9,025 nt of DNA from JALYUS01 sp038231255. GTDB taxonomy: Bacteria; Chloroflexota; Chloroflexia; Thermomicrobiales; JALYUS01. The stretch lies in assembly GCA_038231255.1 (NCBI GenBank), contig JBBRLR010000159.1, forward strand, positions 1 through 9,025. The letters are read 5' to 3'. Below the pieces are notes generated by a model. The model was not told the DNA's origin. It saw only the letters and a list, made by a program, of their open reading frames with translations, and ran no database searches. A program made the translations under genes and the position numbers. Shown piece after piece: positions 1 to 5,805 of the stretch (its first letter is position 1; the number at the start of each line of letters is the position of its first letter).

Positions 1-142
1 CGAACGCCTTGAAGCTCGCCTGCCCCTTGAGGGCGAGCGTCTTGGTGATCGCCGCCGTCAGCGTCGTCTTGCCATGATCCACATGCCCGATCGTCCCCAC
101 GTTCACATGCGGCTTCGTCCGCTCAAACTTCGCCTTGCCCAC
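1..142 (-). CDS. tuf: Elongation factor Tu, N-terminal fragment (partial)
   Basis: EF-Tu is the GTPase that carries aminoacyl-tRNA to the ribosomal A site. Only the first 47 codons are inside the window; the gene continues past position 1, so the missing C-terminus is an edge effect and not a truncation. The translation begins V(M)GKAKFERTKPHVNVGTIGH, the classic EF-Tu N-terminus, and contains the complete G1/P-loop GHVDHGKT followed by TLTAAITKTLALKGQ. The start is GTG at 142-140, chosen because the family start aligns there and an AGGAGG lies 8 nt upstream. The gene is divergent from the PaaK-like gene, so fusA does not directly precede it. It is therefore either a stand-alone tuf or the first gene of a cluster running off the left edge. 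The identification is near certain. Confidence 0.97.
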   Translation of the reverse strand, partial: MGKAKFERTKPHVNVGTIGHVDHGKTTLTAAITKTLALKGQASFKAF

Positions 143-150
143 TGATACCG

Positions 151-156
151 CCTCCT
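151..156 (-). promoter_or_regulatory. Shine-Dalgarno of tuf
   Basis: On the minus strand this reads AGGAGG, a full match to the anti-Shine-Dalgarno core, with 8 nt between it and the GTG at 142. It supports the non-ATG start of tuf. Confidence 0.85.
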
Positions 157-283
157 GCGTCTTCCACGCATCTGTTGTTGCTTCTCGGAGCGCGCCGTCG
201 CGTTGCGCCTTCCGTTTAGACACTTCTTTCGCGCGGATTCCCCGCACGACAAACAAACACTGCCACTCACGGCAGCACAGGGA

Positions 284-312
284 ATCTTACACGTTTCCGG
301 GCGGCGGCGCAA
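284..312 (-). promoter_or_regulatory. Candidate promoter of tuf
   Basis: On the minus strand TTGCGC (312-307) is followed after exactly 17 nt by TAAGAT (289-284), an acceptable sigma-70 type -35/-10 pair. Transcription would start near 277 and leave an untranslated leader of about 135 nt before the GTG. The leader holds one short inverted repeat (CTGCC/GGCAG, 260-275) that is too weak to call a structure. The assignment rests on motif match and spacing only. Confidence 0.4.
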
Positions 313-365
313 GGCGCAATATCGCTGATTCCGCGCCGGGATTTCCGGGTCCCGAACTGACCTTA

Positions 366-374
366 TGTTATAGT
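366..374 (+). promoter_or_regulatory. Candidate extended -10 promoter of the PaaK-like gene
   Basis: The sequence TGTTATAGT fits an extended -10 element (TG, one base, then TATAGT). I see no good -35 at the right distance, which extended -10 promoters can tolerate. It lies about 45 nt upstream of the ATG at 420, giving a short leader. The rest of the gap between tuf and this gene (143-419) shows only the tuf promoter, the two leaders and their ribosome binding sites. Confidence 0.35.
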
Positions 375-419
375 CCCGGCACACGATGGTCGCGGACAAG
401 ATGGGAAGTGAGGAGAGCG

Positions 420-1748
420 ATGCTCTGGAATCCTGATGCGGAGGCGATGGACCACGACCGGCTCCGCGATCTGCAAGCGGCGCGGCTGCGCGAGAAGGTG
501 ACGTACGTCGCCGAGCGGGTGCCGTTCTATCGCGAGCGGTTCGCCGCGCACGGCATCGCGCCGGACGATGTGCAATCCGTGGATGATCTCGCTCGCTTGC
601 CATTTACGACCAAGAGCGATCTGCGTGACAACTATCCCTTCGGCCTCTTCGCGGTGCCGCAGTCCGAGGTCGTGCGTATCCACGCGTCGTCCGGCACGAA
701 AGGGAAACTGACCGTCGTCGGCTACACGCGACACGATCTTGGCGTCTGGGCGGAGGTCGCCGCGCGCGCCCTTGCGCTCGGCGGCGGGCAGCCGGGCGAT
801 GTCGTTCATAATGCGTACGGATACGGCCTTTTTACGGGCGGCCTCGGCATGCATTATGGTGGCGAACTGATGGGCGCGACGGTTGTGCCGATGAGCGGTG
901 GCAACACGCCCCGCCAGGTAATGCTGCTCAAGGACTTCGGCGCGAAGATACTCTGCTGCACGCCGTCGTACGCGCTGACCATCGCGGACGAGATGGAGCG
1001 GCAGGGGATTGATCCGAAAGAATTGCCGCTCTCCTTCGCTATCCTCGGCGCGGAGCCGTGGACGGAGGAGATGCGCGAGGAGATCGAGGAGCGGCTGGCA
1101 ATCGCGGCGGTGGACATCTACGGCCTGTCGGAGATCATCGGCCCCGGCGTCGCGTGTGAGTGCGTCGAGGCGCGGCACGGCCTCCACATCGCGGAAGATC
1201 ACTTCCTGCCGGAGATCATCAATCCTGAGACGGGTGACGTGCTCCTGCCCGGCGAGCAGGGCGAACTCGTCCTCACCTGCCTGACCAAAGAGGCTTTCCC
1301 GCTGATCCGCTACCGCACCGGCGACATCACAGCGCTGATCCCCGAACCCTGCACCTGCGGGCGGACGAGCATGCGGATGGCACGGTTGCGCGGCCGACAC
1401 GACGACATGCTGATCGTGCGAGGCGTCAACGTCTACCCGTCGGAAGTCGAGGCGGTGCTGCTCGGCATGGGCGGCATCGCGCCCTTCTATCAGATCATCC
1501 TCGACCGGGAAGGGACGCTGGACACGATGGAGGTGATGGCGGAGGTGACGCCCTCCTTCCACGGCATCGCGGGCTGGGCGCTGAACCCGGATCATCCCGC
1601 CGTGCGCGAGTTGCACGGTCGGCTCGTGGACGCGCTGAAAAGCCGTCTCGGCCTCACATGCCGCGTCATGCTTGTCGAGCCGGGCGGCATGGAGCGCATC
1701 GAAGTCGGCAAAGCCGTCCGCGTCGTGGACCGGCGACAACTTTCCTGA
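420..1748 (+). CDS. paaK: Phenylacetate-CoA ligase family protein (PaaK-like)
   Basis: This is an ATP-dependent acyl-adenylating enzyme expected to convert an aryl acid, classically phenylacetate, to its CoA thioester in the cytoplasm. The 442-residue length is normal for PaaK. Visible motifs in order are SSGTKGKLTVVGYT (90-103, phosphate-binding loop), ILGAEPW (208-214), YGLSE (234-238), GPGVACEC (241-248), EDHF (259-262), IRYRTGD (296-302), CTCGR (311-315), RGVNVYPSEVE (334-344) and the C-terminal VGKAVRVVD (429-437), with K431 as the likely catalytic lysine. Cysteines 246, 248, 311 and 313 sit in the usual family positions and could form a metal site (inference). The open frame runs back to 135, but ATG 420 is preferred because similarity starts there and a GAGGAG precedes it by 4 nt. 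No other paa genes are in the window, so the true acyl substrate is uncertain; the family assignment is firm. Confidence 0.9.
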   Translation: MLWNPDAEAMDHDRLRDLQAARLREKVTYVAERVPFYRERFAAHGIAPDDVQSVDDLARLPFTTKSDLRDNYPFGLFAVPQSEVVRIHASSGTKGKLTVVGYTRHDLGVWAEVAARALALGGGQPGDVVHNAYGYGLFTGGLGMHYGGELMGATVVPMSGGNTPRQVMLLKDFGAKILCCTPSYALTIADEMERQGIDPKELPLSFAILGAEPWTEEMREEIEERLAIAAVDIYGLSEIIGPGVACECVEARHGLHIAEDHFLPEIINPETGDVLLPGEQGELVLTCLTKEAFPLIRYRTGDITALIPEPCTCGRTSMRMARLRGRHDDMLIVRGVNVYPSEVEAVLLGMGGIAPFYQIILDREGTLDTMEVMAEVTPSFHGIAGWALNPDHPAVRELHGRLVDALKSRLGLTCRVMLVEPGGMERIEVGKAVRVVDRRQLS

Positions 1749-1780
1749 GTTCGGAGTTCGATGAGTACTACTCCGAACTC
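1747..1780. terminator. Inverted repeat between convergent genes, probable bidirectional terminator
   Basis: Perfect 11-bp arms (GAGTTCGGAGT at 1747-1757 and ACTCCGAACTC at 1770-1780) flank a 12-nt loop. The left arm starts on the second base of the stop codon of the PaaK-like gene. For the convergent LysM-M23 gene, which ends at 1820, it lies about 40 nt downstream. No T-tract follows on the plus strand (CAAACC), so it is not a textbook intrinsic terminator. The left side is a tandem copy of GAGTTCG. Confidence 0.55.
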
Positions 1781-1819
1781 CAAACCTTGAGCTCGTTACT
1801 TCTTTGGGCTATACTACCT

Positions 1820-3568
1820 CTAGGGTAAGTAGCTGAACGGATTACACGACCGACCGTTGTCAATCACCATGAAGTGGACGTGGGGGCCGGTGCTGTTGCC
1901 GGTGCTGCCTTCGGCGCCAATGTACTGTCCCTTCGTGACGCGCTGGCCGACGCTGACGGCGATGCTCTGCATGTGCCCGTAGACAGTGACGAAGCCATTG
2001 CCGTGGTCAATGTAGACCGCATTGCCAAGACCGTCGGAGGTCCAGCTCGCATAGACGATCCAGCCGGCCTGGGCGGCGGCGAGGTGCGTGCCGGCCGTCG
2101 TGGCGATGTCAATACCGTTGTGGCTACCGGTGAAGGTCGAGGTGATTGTGCCCGATTCCGGCCAGGTGAGACCGGGGTTGCGGCCACTGCAACTATATGA
2201 CTGCGCCGGGTAGTAGACCGCCGGGTACGCGCCAGGGAAACCGGCGGCGGGCTGTGGCGCGGCGGCGGGTTGCGGTGCAGGCTGTGGCGCCGGTGCGGGC
2301 GCCGGGGCAGGGGCCGCGCGTGCGGGCGCCGGTGCGGGTGCGGCGGCACCCGCCGGGGCGGGCACGGGGGGGGCGAGCGCGGCGGGCGCGGGTGCGCTGG
2401 CCGGTACGGCGGCACGGGTCTCCGGGTTATCAATCTGGACGTTCTGCGGGATAATTACCGGGGGCGGTTCAATATACGGGATGCCGCCGGGGACGATAAT
2501 CTCTTGCCCCTTCACCAACTTGCCGCCGTGCGTCAGGCCGTTCGGTCCGAAGGCGAAGGCGGCATCCCGCAGTTGGCCGACGCGCAGATCGGTCGGCGGG
2601 TCCTTGCAGGGGATCGCTGTACAGGCGAAGTTCTTGGCAATCTGCGTCACCGCGTCGTCCACATTCCGCTGCGTGTCCATCTCCTCGGCGACGTGGATGA
2701 CGCCGTCCGTCGGCGGGATGGCGATGATCTGTCCTGGCTTGAGCACCCAGTTCTCCGGTAGGCTGTTCGCCCAGACGACAGTCGTCGGCCTGCTTAGGCC
2801 GTACGACTGCGTGATTTTCCAGAGCGAATCGCCCTGCCGCACCTGATAGAAGATCGTCCGGTCCCGCGCGGGGAGCGCTTCGGTCGGGATGAGCAAATAC
2901 GATCCGGCAATCAGGTCGCTCGTCGTCTGCACATTATTGCCGGGATAGTTGGCGATCTGCTCCGGCGTCACCTGATAGGCGCGGGCGATCCCTTCCAGCG
3001 TATCGGCATCCTTGACGCGGTGGAGCATCGTCCCCTTCGGCGGCACCTTGATCGCGATGCCGACGGGCAGCGGCGTCGTCGGGTCGCTGATGTTATTCGC
3101 CCACATCAGGGCAGATGTATTAATCCCCTTCTGCTTGGCGATGTCGTCCAGCGTCTGGTCGCGCAGGGCGCGCACGACATCAATCCGCTGCGGCTTAACC
3201 GTCAGGGTGGTTGCGGGGCGGGCGAGGTAGTTCGTCGTCAGGTCGGCTGGGTTGGTTGGGGTGTTGATGACCGTCTGCCCGCCGGGGACATTGACCGTCA
3301 CGCCGTCCGACGGCTGACCGGTCGCCGTAATGTCAATCGTCTCCGTCGCGCCGCCCGGTACGACGACGTGCTGGTCCGCACCCCAGAAACCGCGCCCGAT
3401 CAAGACAACGCCGACGATGCTGAAGACGACGAGCGCAGGAAGCAGCCGCACGAAGACTATCCCACCAGCAAACGCGCCCCCCGACGTCGCACCCGGCGTG
3501 CTGGCGGCGCGGAGATAGCGGCTTTGCGGCTTCGATGCATCCGGCGTTCGTCGTTCCACGGTGCGCAA
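1820..3568 (-). CDS. Membrane-anchored LysM and M23-family metallopeptidase
   Basis: This is a probable peptidoglycan endopeptidase of 582 residues. A basic N-terminus precedes one transmembrane segment (about 36-57), which predicts a C-terminus outside the cell. Three LysM-like repeats follow at about 129-177, 181-228 (HRVKDADTLEGIA) and 239-286 (YQVRQGDSLWKIT), then a degenerate LysM-like segment with two cysteines at about 289-362. A Pro/Ala linker (388-443) leads to the M23/LytM domain (about 466-582). The zinc and catalytic residues are intact: HNGID (H483, D487), YGHM (H532) and GPHVHF (H563, H565). C460 and C575 bracket the domain and might form a disulfide (inference). The start is uncertain: TTG at 3568 has AAAGGA only 3 nt away, and GTG at 3559 in the same frame is an alternative. 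It lies 77 nt downstream of its paralogue and is probably cotranscribed with it. Confidence 0.92.
   Translation of the reverse strand: MRTVERRTPDASKPQSRYLRAASTPGATSGGAFAGGIVFVRLLPALVVFSIVGVVLIGRGFWGADQHVVVPGGATETIDITATGQPSDGVTVNVPGGQTVINTPTNPADLTTNYLARPATTLTVKPQRIDVVRALRDQTLDDIAKQKGINTSALMWANNISDPTTPLPVGIAIKVPPKGTMLHRVKDADTLEGIARAYQVTPEQIANYPGNNVQTTSDLIAGSYLLIPTEALPARDRTIFYQVRQGDSLWKITQSYGLSRPTTVVWANSLPENWVLKPGQIIAIPPTDGVIHVAEEMDTQRNVDDAVTQIAKNFACTAIPCKDPPTDLRVGQLRDAAFAFGPNGLTHGGKLVKGQEIIVPGGIPYIEPPPVIIPQNVQIDNPETRAAVPASAPAPAALAPPVPAPAGAAAPAPAPARAAPAPAPAPAPQPAPQPAAAPQPAAGFPGAYPAVYYPAQSYSCSGRNPGLTWPESGTITSTFTGSHNGIDIATTAGTHLAAAQAGWIVYASWTSDGLGNAVYIDHGNGFVTVYGHMQSIAVSVGQRVTKGQYIGAEGSTGNSTGPHVHFMVIDNGRSCNPFSYLP
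2240..2407 (-). repeat. Low-complexity Pro/Ala linker region with a G8 tract
   Basis: This stretch encodes an almost pure Pro/Ala linker (residues about 388-443), with AP dipeptides repeated many times, just before the M23 domain. The DNA is correspondingly repetitive (GGTGCGGGCGCC-like units). It includes a run of eight G on the plus strand at 2366-2373, which could slip during replication or be miscounted in sequencing. The reading frame is intact through it as given. Confidence 0.8.
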
Positions 3569-3579
3569 ATGTCCTTTCT

Positions 3580-3642
3580 GAGTTCGAGGTTCGGAGGAAC
3601 CGGATTCTCATTCCTCAAACGCCGAACCTCGAACCTCGAACT
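3580..3642. terminator. Heptad-repeat hairpin between the two LysM genes
   Basis: A 13-bp perfect inverted repeat pairs 3582-3594 (GTTCGAGGTTCGG) with 3622-3634 (CCGAACCTCGAAC). A second inner pairing joins GAGGAA (3594-3599) with TTCCTC (3611-3616). The right side, 3622-3642, is three 7-nt units: CCGAACC, TCGAACC and TCGAACT. On the transcribed minus strand the hairpin begins 3 nt after the NlpC-type gene's stop and ends just before the AAAGGA of the M23 gene. It could terminate transcription, process the transcript or protect its ends. No U-tract follows, so the role is unclear. Confidence 0.5.
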
Positions 3643-3645
3643 TCC

Positions 3646-5283
3646 CTACGGATACGGCCGCCATCCCATGTAACCGCCTGATCCCTCATACGTGGTGCGC
3701 ACGACACCGCTGGCGAGTGCGGAGATCATCGTGCCATCGCCCATCGCGATGCCGACGTGCCCCGCGTAGTTCCACGACGCGTCGAAGAAGACGAGGCTAC
3801 CCGCCGGGGCGCGTCCGCGATAGAGTGGCCCCGAATACGCATCTGCCAGCGCGGTCGCGTAACGGACATGCGGCACACCCGCCCCGTCCGCGACATCACC
3901 GATGAACTTCTCGCACCAGAACGCCCACGGCAAGCCGCTCGGCTGGCGATACGCGCCGAGGTACCGCTGCGCCACGCGCACGATCCCACCGCTCCCGCCG
4001 ACACTCGGGACGGCGGATGTCGTGTTCCGCGTCGTGGTGGTCGTGAACGGGGTGTCGTCTGCGGCGCCGGCACGGGTATTGGGGTTATCGAGCGCGACAT
4101 TCTGCGGGATGATCACCGGGGGTGGCTCGATGTACGGGATGCCGCCGGGGATCATGACTTCCTGACCGGGCACGAGTTTGCCGCCGTGCGTCAGATGGTT
4201 GCCGCCGAAGGCGAAGACCCGGCTCGCGATGTCATTAACGCGTAGGTCGCTCGGCGGGTCCTTGCAGGGGATGGCGGCACAGGCGAAGTTCTTGGCGATC
4301 TGCGTCACCGCGTCGTCAATATTCCGCTGCGTATCCTCCGGCTCGACGACATGGATGATACCGTCCGTCGGCGGGACGGCGATGATCTGGCTTGGGTGGA
4401 TCAGGTTGCCGGAAAGATTGTTCGCCCATTGCAAGGTGAGCGGGTTGCGGAGCGCGTAGATCGCCGTGATACGGGCGAGCGAGTCGCCATCCTGCACCTG
4501 ATAAAAGACGATGTGGTCGCGCGTCGGCAGATTTGTCGTCGGGATAATCAGGAAACTACCTGGCACGAGATCGGACGTTTCGAGGACATTGTTGCCGGGG
4601 TACGCGGTGACATCCTGCACCTTGATCTGATAGGCGCGGGCGATGCTTTCCAGCGTGTCCGTCTCCTTAACCCGGTGGAGCATCGTACCGGAGGGCGGGA
4701 CACGAATCGTCTGCCCGGCCGGGAGGACGCGCGTCGGATCGGTGATGCCATTCGACCACATCAGGGCGGCGGCGGTCGAGTTCATCCGGTCGGCGATCGT
4801 TTCCAGCGAGTCGCCGCGCCGGGCGGGGACGATGCTGACGCGCTGCGGGACCGTCGTGATGATCGTGCCGGGGCGCGAAAGGTAGCCAGTGAAGGTCGAA
4901 TCGTTGGCGGCGCCACGCAGCGCGGTCGTTGTGCTGCCGCCCGGTACCGCGACGGTGACATCCACCGTCCCATCATTCCCGGGACCGGGAGTGGCGTCGG
5001 AAACGACCGTGCCGTCCGGCAAGGTACGCGTACTCTGACCAATGCTTGTCTGCGCCGGAAGGCCGGTAACGGGATCGAGGCGGGGCGCGGCGGACCAGAA
5101 ACCGCCGCCGAGTAGCACGACCGCCGTGACCGTAACGAGGAGGAGTGGCGGGATGAGTCGGTTTATGTACGGGGCGAGAAAGGGGAGGCCGCGACCGGCG
5201 ATGCCGGAGCCGGATGGCGCGTCCGCGTGCAGATAGCGCTGATGGGCGCGTCCCGCACGCGTCGGGAGTTTCCCTTCCCTCAC
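3646..5283 (-). CDS. Membrane-anchored LysM protein with C-terminal NlpC/P60-type domain
   Basis: This is a probable cell-wall hydrolase of 545 residues. A basic N-terminus, one transmembrane segment (about 41-62) and a Thr/Gly-rich spacer lead to three LysM-like repeats at about 148-197, 201-249 (HRVKETDTLESIA) and 259-306 (YQVQDGDSLARIT). A degenerate fourth copy with two cysteines (C335, C340) lies at about 309-382. A short Thr/Ser linker precedes a C-terminal domain (about 433-545) with the pattern of NlpC/P60-like cysteine peptidases: WCEKF (C457 as candidate nucleophile), PAGSLVFFD, GHVGIAMGDGTMI (H509 as candidate catalytic His) and the end GWRPYP. A CHAP-type assignment is possible, but the GHVGI plus LVFF pattern favours NlpC/P60. 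The GTG start at 5283 is supported by GGGAGGGG 8 nt upstream; the nearby ATG at 5291 is out of frame and stops after three codons. It is the first gene of the LysM pair. Confidence 0.88.
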   Translation of the reverse strand: MREGKLPTRAGRAHQRYLHADAPSGSGIAGRGLPFLAPYINRLIPPLLLVTVTAVVLLGGGFWSAAPRLDPVTGLPAQTSIGQSTRTLPDGTVVSDATPGPGNDGTVDVTVAVPGGSTTTALRGAANDSTFTGYLSRPGTIITTVPQRVSIVPARRGDSLETIADRMNSTAAALMWSNGITDPTRVLPAGQTIRVPPSGTMLHRVKETDTLESIARAYQIKVQDVTAYPGNNVLETSDLVPGSFLIIPTTNLPTRDHIVFYQVQDGDSLARITAIYALRNPLTLQWANNLSGNLIHPSQIIAVPPTDGIIHVVEPEDTQRNIDDAVTQIAKNFACAAIPCKDPPSDLRVNDIASRVFAFGGNHLTHGGKLVPGQEVMIPGGIPYIEPPPVIIPQNVALDNPNTRAGAADDTPFTTTTTRNTTSAVPSVGGSGGIVRVAQRYLGAYRQPSGLPWAFWCEKFIGDVADGAGVPHVRYATALADAYSGPLYRGRAPAGSLVFFDASWNYAGHVGIAMGDGTMISALASGVVRTTYEGSGGYMGWRPYP

Positions 5284-5291
5284 GTTCTCAT

Positions 5292-5299
5292 CCCCTCCC
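5292..5299 (-). promoter_or_regulatory. Shine-Dalgarno of the LysM-NlpC/P60 gene
   Basis: On the minus strand this reads GGGAGGGG, 8 nt before the GTG at 5283. It decides the non-ATG start, because the only nearby ATG, at 5291-5289, opens a frame of three codons (ATG AGA ACG TGA) that overlaps the real start. Confidence 0.7.
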
Positions 5300-5346
5300 G
5301 TTACGCCCGCATGCGCGCCCGTCTTCCCGAACCGAACGCGATCCTG

Positions 5347-5406
5347 GGGGAGATTGGACGTGCTGTGTGGAACCGTCCGTCTCCGCCAGCGGGGTATCTG
5401 CTCCCC
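5347..5406 (-). other. Possible structured leader RNA upstream of the LysM genes
   Basis: Inside the predicted transcript leader, GGGGAG (5406-5401 on the minus strand) can pair with CTCCCC (5352-5347). Within that loop GGACG (5378-5374) can pair with CGTCC (5360-5356). A competing small stem ATCTG/CAGAT (5396-5400 with 5409-5413) would exclude part of the outer helix region. The element does not match any riboswitch consensus I can recall, including ydaO/c-di-AMP, which often precedes cell-wall hydrolase genes in other phyla. In GC-rich DNA such pairings can arise by chance. The remainder of the gap 5284-5591 holds the promoter below and no credible gene. Confidence 0.25.
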
Positions 5407-5429
5407 AACAGATGAACATTATGTCTCGT

Positions 5430-5458
5430 ATCCTAGCGACTGAATCCGCGTGTGTCAA
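5430..5458 (-). promoter_or_regulatory. Promoter of the LysM peptidase pair
   Basis: On the minus strand a perfect TTGACA (5458-5453) is separated by exactly 17 nt from TAGGAT (5435-5430). This is the best sigma-70 type promoter in the window. Transcription would start near 5423, giving a leader of about 140 nt before the GTG at 5283 and reading through both LysM genes. Confidence 0.65.
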
Positions 5459-5575
5459 TTCCTCGCGGTGATCGGTGAGCGGTTTTACTGGCCCCGATGA
5501 CGTGCAATCCGCTTGTGGTGGGGAGGTGGCGGAGAGAGCGGGCCGGAGCGCGCCGTACCGTTCGTCAGTTCCGCT

Positions 5576-5588
5576 GTCGGCCGCCGAC
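5576..5588 (-). terminator. Weak GC hairpin after the ferredoxin unit
   Basis: GTCGG (5576-5580) and CCGAC (5584-5588) form a 5-bp GC-rich stem with a 3-nt loop, starting 3 nt beyond the stop of the 67-residue reading frame on the minus strand. No U-tract follows. It is only a weak candidate for the end of the ferredoxin transcript. Confidence 0.22.
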
Positions 5589-5591
5589 TAG

Positions 5592-5795
5592 CTAGTGCCG
5601 ACTCGCGAACGTCCCGACCCGATCAATCGCGCGTTCGGTCGCGTCGGTCGCGCCATCGGCGAGGGAGCGGAGCGCGGCGACGCCTTCGGTGGCGGCCGCG
5701 CGGGCATGGGCACGGGTTGCGGCGGGGAGCCGGTCGAATGCTTCCCGTGCGATCTGAAGCGGTGTGTGGAGCGCGCGATAGATGGCTGAAGACAT
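5592..5795 (-). CDS. Small hypothetical protein downstream of ferredoxin
   Basis: This 67-residue reading frame starts at ATG 5795, 10 nt after the ferredoxin stop, so translational coupling is plausible. The ribosome binding site is weak: an AGGG overlapping the ferredoxin stop. The product is Ala-rich and probably helical throughout, starting MSSAIYRALHTPLQIAREAF and continuing with DRLP and repeated Ala/Arg/Glu positions. It has no transmembrane segment, signal peptide or cysteines. I do not recognise a family. The frame stays open upstream to 5888, but those codons overlap the ferredoxin C-terminus and would be an unlikely extension. Support comes from position and the protein-like composition only; a chance frame in GC-rich DNA remains possible. 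Confidence 0.42.
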   Translation of the reverse strand: MSSAIYRALHTPLQIAREAFDRLPAATRAHARAAATEGVAALRSLADGATDATERAIDRVGTFASRH

Positions 5796-5805
5796 TATCG
5801 GTGCC

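Noticed and set aside
135..419. N-terminal extension of the PaaK-like frame by 95 codons
   Set aside because: The extra codons overlap the tuf start and leader, show no protein-like pattern, and the family N-terminus aligns at the ATG at 420 with a ribosome binding site in front.
363..1739. 458-codon reading frame antisense to the PaaK-like gene
   Set aside because: The composition (His/Arg/Asp-rich) is typical of an antisense shadow in GC-rich DNA. The plus strand carries all adenylation motifs.
1864..2433. Proline/arginine-rich 189-codon frame within the M23 gene on the same strand
   Set aside because: It is a frame-shifted reading of the Pro/Ala linker and M23 domain. The M23 frame carries all catalytic residues.
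3580..3642. Short tandem repeats considered as a CRISPR fragment
   Set aside because: Units are 7 nt with no unique spacers, and there are no cas genes. The arrangement is an inverted repeat.
3020..3673. 217-codon plus-strand reading frame across the M23 gene and the intergenic hairpin
   Set aside because: It lies opposite well-supported LysM coding sequence and the intergenic hairpin, and its product has no recognisable features.
5284..5423. c-di-AMP (ydaO) riboswitch ahead of the LysM genes
   Set aside because: The gene context fits, but I could not match the conserved ydaO sequence blocks in the leader.
5587..5596. ACTAGCTAGT, a perfect 10-bp palindrome
   Set aside because: It overlaps the stop of the small reading frame and is short, with no repeat elsewhere that I noticed. 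It is likely chance.
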